From: Lachnospiraceae bacterium
Lineage (GTDB): Bacteria > Bacillota > Clostridia > Lachnospirales > Lachnospiraceae
Length of the DNA: 64,000 nucleotides
Direction: 5' to 3'
NCBI GenBank assembly: GCA_021628825.1
Contig: JAJXRY010000002.1
Location: 1,240,001-1,304,000 of the forward strand
The notes under the pieces: model-generated
Seen by the model: only the letters and a program-made list of their open reading frames with translations
Databases searched by the model: none
Told to the model about the DNA's origin: nothing
Position numbers and translations under genes: made by a program
In this document: positions 60,327 to 64,000 of the stretch, piece by piece
Numbering within the stretch: the first letter of the stretch is position 1
Layout: each line of letters begins with the position of its first letter

Positions 60327-61577
60327 ATGGATCAGGAAAAGAAACAGGCACTTGCCCTTATGCGCTATTCTGCGATTGCTCCACTCATTACCGGACTGTC
60401 AGACGATTTCAAATCCCTTACAGCCTTTTTTAATAATGCTTCCGTCAAGGGTGTTATTCACCCCGATGGCACCATAAAGCATTATGCTCCCGGTACAATT
60501 GAAAAATGGTACCGTAATTACAAAGAAGGCGGCTTTGATGCGCTCATTCCAACCGGAAGGGGAGATCAGGGTAAGCCACGCAAACTTGATGATGACCTGC
60601 AGGAACAGATCAGATATCTCAAAACCAACTATCCGCGCATGTCCGCTTCCGCCATCTACCGTCAGCTCCGCGACAACGGAAGCATTAAAAACGGTGAGGT
60701 TTCAGAATCAACTGTGAACCGTTATATCAATCTGATTGCCGTGCAGATGAAAACTACAACAAACCAGGATATGCGCCGTTATGAACGGGCACACATCAAT
60801 GAAGTATGGTGTGGTGACTCAAGCGTCGGACCCTATCTGAAAACTTCCGATGGCAAAAAGCACAAAGTTTATATCATCGCTCTCATTGATGATGCCAGCC
60901 GTTTCATCGCAGGCATTGATGTCTTCTTTAATGACAACTTTGTAAACCTCATGTCTGTCATGAAATCTGCTGTTGCCAAATATGGCAGACCCGGGATGTT
61001 TAACTTCGATAATGGCAGTTCCTATAAGAATAAACAGATGGAACTCCTTGCTGCCAGAATCGGTTCTGTCGTCCACTATGACCAGCCCTATACTCCAACC
61101 CAGAAGGCCAAAAATTGAACGGTGGTTCCGTACAATGAAGGACCAGTGGCTCTCATCCCTGGACATCAGGGATTTTTCATTCCCTCGATGAACTTCGGGG
61201 CAATCTTCTGGCATATGTCCAGAACTATAATCAGACAGTACACTCATCCTTAAAGGGATTGTCTCCTCAGGACCGTTTCTTTTTCGGAGCCTGACCGCAT
61301 CCGCCGTTTATCTGATGAGGAAATAGAAAACTGCTTCCTTCTGGAACTTGAGCGCCGCGTGTCTTCTGACAGTGTCATTGTCATTGACCAGGTTGAATAT
61401 GAAGTGGATTACCGTTTTTGCAAAGCAGCGTATCAAGCTTCGCTATTCACCTGACATGAAAGATATCTTTATTGTAGAAGCTGACGGAACCCTTACTCCC
61501 ATCAGACTCCTTAACAAAACGGAAAAATGCCTATATCAAGCGTGAAAAAAATACATTTATGCAGAGGTGAAGACTAA
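60327..61577 (+). CDS. DDE (rve/Mu-type) transposase (frame broken)
   Basis: About 415 residues. N-terminal helix-turn-helix region (GTIEKWYRNYKEGGFDALIP, ASAIYRQLRDNGSIKNGEVS). Integrase core with NEVWCGDSSVGPYLKTSDG (first Asp), FNFDNGSSYKN (second Asp; DNGSSY instead of DNGsef) and PTQKAKIERWFRTMKDQW (Glu). A Mu-type C-terminal beta domain (VEYEVDYRFAKQRIKLRYSP) follows. Breaks lie near 61111, 61168, 61280, 61415 and 61526. Restored TAA 61575-61577 overlaps the ATG of the ATPase (TAATG), so the two are translationally coupled. Confidence 0.85.
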
Positions 61578-62393
61578 TGGACTACTTTTACACGATATGG
61601 TCTGGAATTCAATCCATTTATAAAGAATTCCAAAGAAATCTTAGTCGATACCTCCGAATACAGGGAGACCATTTTTCAGGCTGGATTATCTTGCCAAAAA
61701 CCAAAGGTTTCGGTCTGCTTACCGGTAGCCCTGGAAGAGGCAAGACCACCACCATAAGGAGCTGGGCATCAAACCTTAATCCCTCACTTTACAAAGTCAT
61801 TTATTCCAGTCTTTCCACCCTGACTCCAAATGACTTCTACCGGAATCTCGTCAGGGAACTTGGGGGCAGAGCCTGCCTTTTAAAAAAAGCCTGATAACTT
61901 CCGCATCATTCAGGAAGAAATCACAAGGCTCTCCGTTGAAAAAGAGAGAAAAACACCTGTCATCATCATCGACGAAGCCAACTACATAAATAATGCCATT
62001 CTAAATGACTTAAAAAAATCCTGTTTAATTTTTGAGATGGATTCCCGCGACCGGGCTGCCATTCTTTTAGCCGGTCTTCCAAAGTTAAACTCAACTCTTG
62101 GCCTTGGCATACATGAACCACTTAAGCAGCGTATTGTCATGAATTATAATCTGGAGGGTCTTACCAAAGAGGAAGGCCATAATTACATCACCGAAAAGCT
62201 CAAGGGTGCAGGCTGTAATCAGACTGTCTTTGAAGATGCTGCTATGGAAGCAATCCTTAATGCCGCTGATGGCACACCCCGAATGATCAATAAATACTGT
62301 AATCAAAGTATGCTGATTGGTGACAGCAATAAAGCCAATCTCATTACAACAGACATCGTCATGCAGGCAGTCAACGACTGCGAGCTCGGATAA
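61577..62393 (+). CDS. AAA+ ATPase, TniB/ExeA-like transposition protein (frame broken)
   Basis: About 268 residues. MDYFYTYGLEFNPFIKN is the typical ExeA-like start. Walker A is LTGSPGRGKTTTI, Walker B VIIIDEANYI, sensor region LLAGLPKLNSTLG, and arginine-finger region HEPLKQRIVMNYNLEGL, with a C-terminal lid (GTPRMINKYCNQSML). Such ATPases select target DNA and activate the DDE partner (MuB, TniB, TnsC roles). Breaks lie near 61604, 61665, 61872, 61885 and 62020. It overlaps the transposase stop by one base. Confidence 0.85.
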
Positions 62394-62399
62394 CAGCCA

Positions 62400-62541
62400 T
62401 GTGCCTCATTCACTTTATTTGGGTGAGGCACATTTAATTTGAAGAATTAACATCAAATAAAGTGACACCGATTCCTGATTCTATGCAAAAACACCTCCAT
62501 TTAATGTGAAAAACGAAGCATCATTTAATGTGGTAAACAAC
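62400..62541 (+). repeat. Right transposon end with terminator and repeated binding-site motifs
   Basis: GTGCCTCA...TGAGGCAC (62400-62431) is a terminator-like hairpin just after the ATPase gene. Then three related motifs appear: CATCAAATAAAGTGACACC (62452), CATTTAATGTGAAAAACG (about 62498) and CATTTAATGTGGTAAACAAC (62522-62541, the tip). Serial sites of this kind at one end are characteristic of Mu/Tn7-like transposase binding. The left end shows no comparable series. Confidence 0.6.
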
Positions 62542-63057
62542 AACAAGTCGAGTCACAAGTTCATCCAATTCTTCCTTCTTTTCATCAGAAAGTCTAACTC
62601 CTTGTCGACTCTCCGATCTACGACGAGTTACAGCTGCATCAGCGAATTTCGCACTGTAAATATACTTATCTTTGTTGCAAAGCTTTTTATCCTTACAGTT
62701 ATTACAAACATACGGAGAAGAATCAAACTTACGGCAAGCAACTGATACATATCTATCGCATACCTTGGTACAATCCACTCCTCTGCAAAGTCTACACTTT
62801 GTATTACAGTCTTCTTCATCACCCCCGCATAAATTCTTTTACCGTACAATGTCTTACCTTGCTACAATCCTTTCCATTAGGATAATTACCTTTTTATGAA
62901 AGTTCTGTTTTTCTTTTAACTTCATGAGCAATAGTAGATGGATGTCTTCGAAGTCTTTTTGCTATTTTTTTGAATGACTCCCCGATGCATATCCCAGTTT
63001 CTATTGCTATTCGATCTGACAGGTCCATTTGTCCACTAGCATTGTAATAATTCATAT
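62542..63057 (-). pseudogene. IS30 transposase, N-terminal half
   Basis: Read leftward from ATG 63057 (AAAGGAG upstream). Helix-turn-helix: MDLSDRIAIETGICIGESFK and AKRLRRHPSTIAHEVKR. A Cys-rich stretch (CRGVDCTKVCDRY, YVCNNCKDKKLCNKDKYIY) and SDEKKEELDELVTRLV follow. The transposon insertion stops it there, and the C-terminal half resumes at 59509. One homopolymer shift lies near 62895. Confidence 0.82.
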
Positions 63058-63239
63058 CTGCTCCTTTCCCAGCAGATAGTAATCGATATAACCAATATAT
63101 CATGCCTTGGAAAGGGCTGTAGAAAAAGTAAACTAGACCTTTTATAGCCATTTTCAGTTGTCAAAGTGCGGGTTTAATTTTTCAATCTAGTCATCACCCA
63201 TTACACATATAACATTTTTGTATGTACCATAATTAGTAC

Positions 63240-63611
63240 TTATATGTCTTCACCAGTTTCTTGCTTGTATAGATTCTTCATAAATTCCATATGTGCTTTG
63301 AACCTTTCCGGCGGCATATTTCTTTTTCATGTCGAAGAGGGAACGCATATCTGGATCCTCAAACATTTCCTGTGCCATTTTGGCAGTTTCTTCATTGAGA
63401 TAGTAGCCATTTGTTTCTTCGCCTGTCATTAAATATTCTACAGAAACTCCAAAATAATCAGCTAATTTTTTTAAGCGTTCTGGATTTGGGGTACTGTTTT
63501 TTTCCATTTAGAAATAGACCCATTTGAAAAAAACCGAGTTCTCTTTCTAATTTTTCCCTGAGATATTCCCTTAGAATTTCGTAGTTCTTCAATCCTTTCA
63601 AACAATGTCAT
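63240..63611 (-). CDS. XRE-family repressor (frame broken)
   Basis: About 123 residues, read leftward from ATG 63611. HTH domain: LFERIEELRNSKGISQGKLERELG..., then WKNSTPNPERLKKLADYFGVSVEYLMTGEE. The C-terminal dimerisation part is NEETAKMAQEMFEDPDMRSLFDMKK and ends ...NLYKQETGEDI. Breaks are at T6/A6 near 63505-63530 and near 63322. It is the likely master repressor of the island, transcribed away from the Cro-like gene. Before IS30 insertion it formed an operon with the ImmA-like gene. Confidence 0.85.
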
Positions 63612-63626
63612 AAGTAAGCCTTTCTA

Positions 63627-63760
63627 TTTACCGAAAATATTCTGTAAAAAGTGGTTGACAAATAGAAAGAGTTCTGTATAATAAAGATATAGCACAGAAA
63701 AACTTTCGGTAAAATTCTATAATGTTTCGGTAAAACTATAATAGAATACTTTCAGTAAAA
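63627..63760. promoter_or_regulatory. Repressor operator cluster of the island
   Basis: TTTCGGTAAAA occurs at 63704-63714 and 63725-63735. TTTCAGTAAAA is at 63750-63760, and the inverted form TTTACCGAAAA is at 63627-63637; partial sites (TTCTGTAAAAA 63640-63650, ACCGAA 63774-63779) are also seen. The copies lie between the divergent XRE and Cro-like genes, so they are the probable binding sites of both regulators. Confidence 0.75.
63655..63682 (+). promoter_or_regulatory. Rightward promoter of the lytic/transfer side
   Basis: TTGACA (63655-63660), 16-base spacer, TATAAT (63677-63682). It points to the Cro-like gene 120 bases downstream and lies among the operators. A minus-strand TTGACT around 63765 may belong to the leftward repressor promoter. 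Confidence 0.85.
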
Positions 63761-63801
63761 AAAGTCAATATGAACCGAAGATTTTTCTAGAAAGGAGGGT
63801 A

Positions 63802-63987
63802 ATGTTGTTATTTGAAAATGTAAAAGCACTTGCAAATAAAAAAGGCATGAGCATTGGTGAATTGGAGAAGGCTGCAGGACTTAGTAACGGGGCTATTTTT
63901 AAGTGGAAGGTGTCGAATCCTAAAATTGATAGCGTTCAGGCAGTAGCGAAGGTGCTTAAGGTAAAAGTAGACAAGCTGTTGGAGTAA
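63802..63987 (+). CDS. Cro-like XRE-family regulator
   Basis: 61 residues with an intact frame. A single helix-turn-helix domain: MLLFENVKALANKKGMSIGE, LEKAAGLSNGAIFKWKVSNP, SVQAVAKVLKVKVDKLLE. It resembles the N-terminal domain of the divergent repressor without its C-terminal part, as Cro/CI pairs do. GGAGGG precedes ATG 63802. It is the first rightward gene of the island, which continues past the window edge. Confidence 0.85.
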   Translation: MLLFENVKALANKKGMSIGELEKAAGLSNGAIFKWKVSNPKIDSVQAVAKVLKVKVDKLLE

Positions 63988-64000
63988 TCGCTTGGATGGA

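Larger units (their letters stand above)
59510..62541 (+). mobile_element. 3.03-kb three-gene transposon (DUF6431 / DDE / AAA+) inserted in IS30
   Basis: Left end GTTGTAAATCGTAAC; right end, read inward, GTTGTTTACCACATT. At bases 23-27 of both ends GCTTC occurs in register, followed by TTTTTC, giving about 36-bp imperfect inverted termini. The 5-mer AACAA flanks both sides (59505-59509 and 62542-62546), within a shared AACAAGT. Excising the unit and one 5-mer rebuilds the IS30 transposase frame, which proves the boundaries. The five-base duplication, an rve/Mu-type transposase and an AAA+ partner place it with Tn7/Tn552/Mu-like elements. Confidence 0.88.
58407..63190 (-). mobile_element. IS30-family element interrupted by a second transposon
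   Basis: Both ends can be read. Left end GAATGAAAAACTAAAACCC (from 58411) then AACTGAAAAT. The right end read inward on the other strand is GATTGAAAAATTAAACCC ... AACTGAAAAT (63189 leftward). Outside lies the same 14-mer TCATCACCCATTAC on both sides (58393-58406 and 63191-63204), a long target duplication. Removing the 3.03-kb insert and one 5-bp duplication leaves about 1.75 kb with one transposase gene. It landed at the start of the ImmA-like gene. Confidence 0.8.

Noticed and set aside
62506..62899. Plus-strand frames to the right of the transposon
   Set aside because: They are antisense to the IS30 N-terminal half, which shows clear helix-turn-helix and Cys motifs.

Overview
The window looks like a chromosomal segment of a gut Lachnospiraceae-type Firmicute. 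It has typical Clostridia gene content: a class III fructose-bisphosphatase, SigH in a cysE-cysS-mrnC-rlmB cluster, a Cys T-box, a lysine riboswitch, YerC, DUF1836, mini-RNase III and a eukaryote-type HisA. RBSs are mostly AGGAGG-like and GC content is moderate. Species cannot be named from sequence alone.

A general caution applies to the whole window. Many genes, including essential ones (argS, cysS, rlmB), are broken by a small length change in an A/T/G homopolymer, nearly always one base too many. Correcting the run restores a full-length family member, so I treat these as sequence errors. Gene coordinates below span the restored gene.

Layout: 0.2-3.5 kb, sugar ABC transporter (binding lipoprotein plus two permeases) behind an operator-bearing promoter. 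3.6-8.9 kb, queH, argS, RNase H, MraY-like transferase, DUF11 protein. 9.0-13.8 kb, truncated PHP gene, AraC regulator divergent from a permuted GH3 glycosidase, class I amidotransferase. 13.9-15.6 kb, tRNA-Val and tRNA-Met, then a DHH phosphoesterase pair. 15.8-22.2 kb, ispF, then T-box(Cys)-cysE-cysS-mrnC-rlmB-SGNH hydrolase-sigH. 22.4-30.5 kb, large RND exporter, GH2 glycosidase, a BECR-fold nuclease-like protein, an unassigned structured RNA, tRNA-Thr, C39-like protein. 30.6-43.2 kb, PBP1A, YigZ, MgtE, SSB-like protein, TypA, CobO/BtuR-like protein, lysine riboswitch-dapA-dapB, class III FBPase. 43.3-53.6 kb, lipoprotein, HisA, NSS transporter, cold-shock protein, degenerate LytM protein, YerC, Rpn nuclease, DUF1836, GH9, EamA transporter.

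From about 54.2 kb to the right edge lies a mobile island, AT-rich beyond about 55.7 kb. Its left end cuts a NitT/TauT-type substrate-binding gene. It begins with a large serine recombinase and then has a leftward lysogeny-type module: XRE repressor, ImmA/IrrE-like protein, then three cargo genes (an unrecognised FEPQP-type protein, a 4-TM membrane protein, a DUF3800 protein). A rightward Cro-like gene starts at 63.8 kb across a multi-operator control region. The repressor-ImmA pair is split by an IS30-family element, and that IS30 transposase gene is itself split by a 3.03-kb three-gene transposon (DUF6431, DDE transposase, AAA+ ATPase) whose ends and 5-bp target duplication can be read directly. 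The three cargo genes sit where prophages and integrative elements often carry superinfection-exclusion or anti-phage functions. They are the best candidate here for an undescribed system.

A family of small palindromic elements is also scattered through the chromosome part. One copy is flanked by a perfect 9-bp duplication, and another supplies the C-terminal codons of queH.
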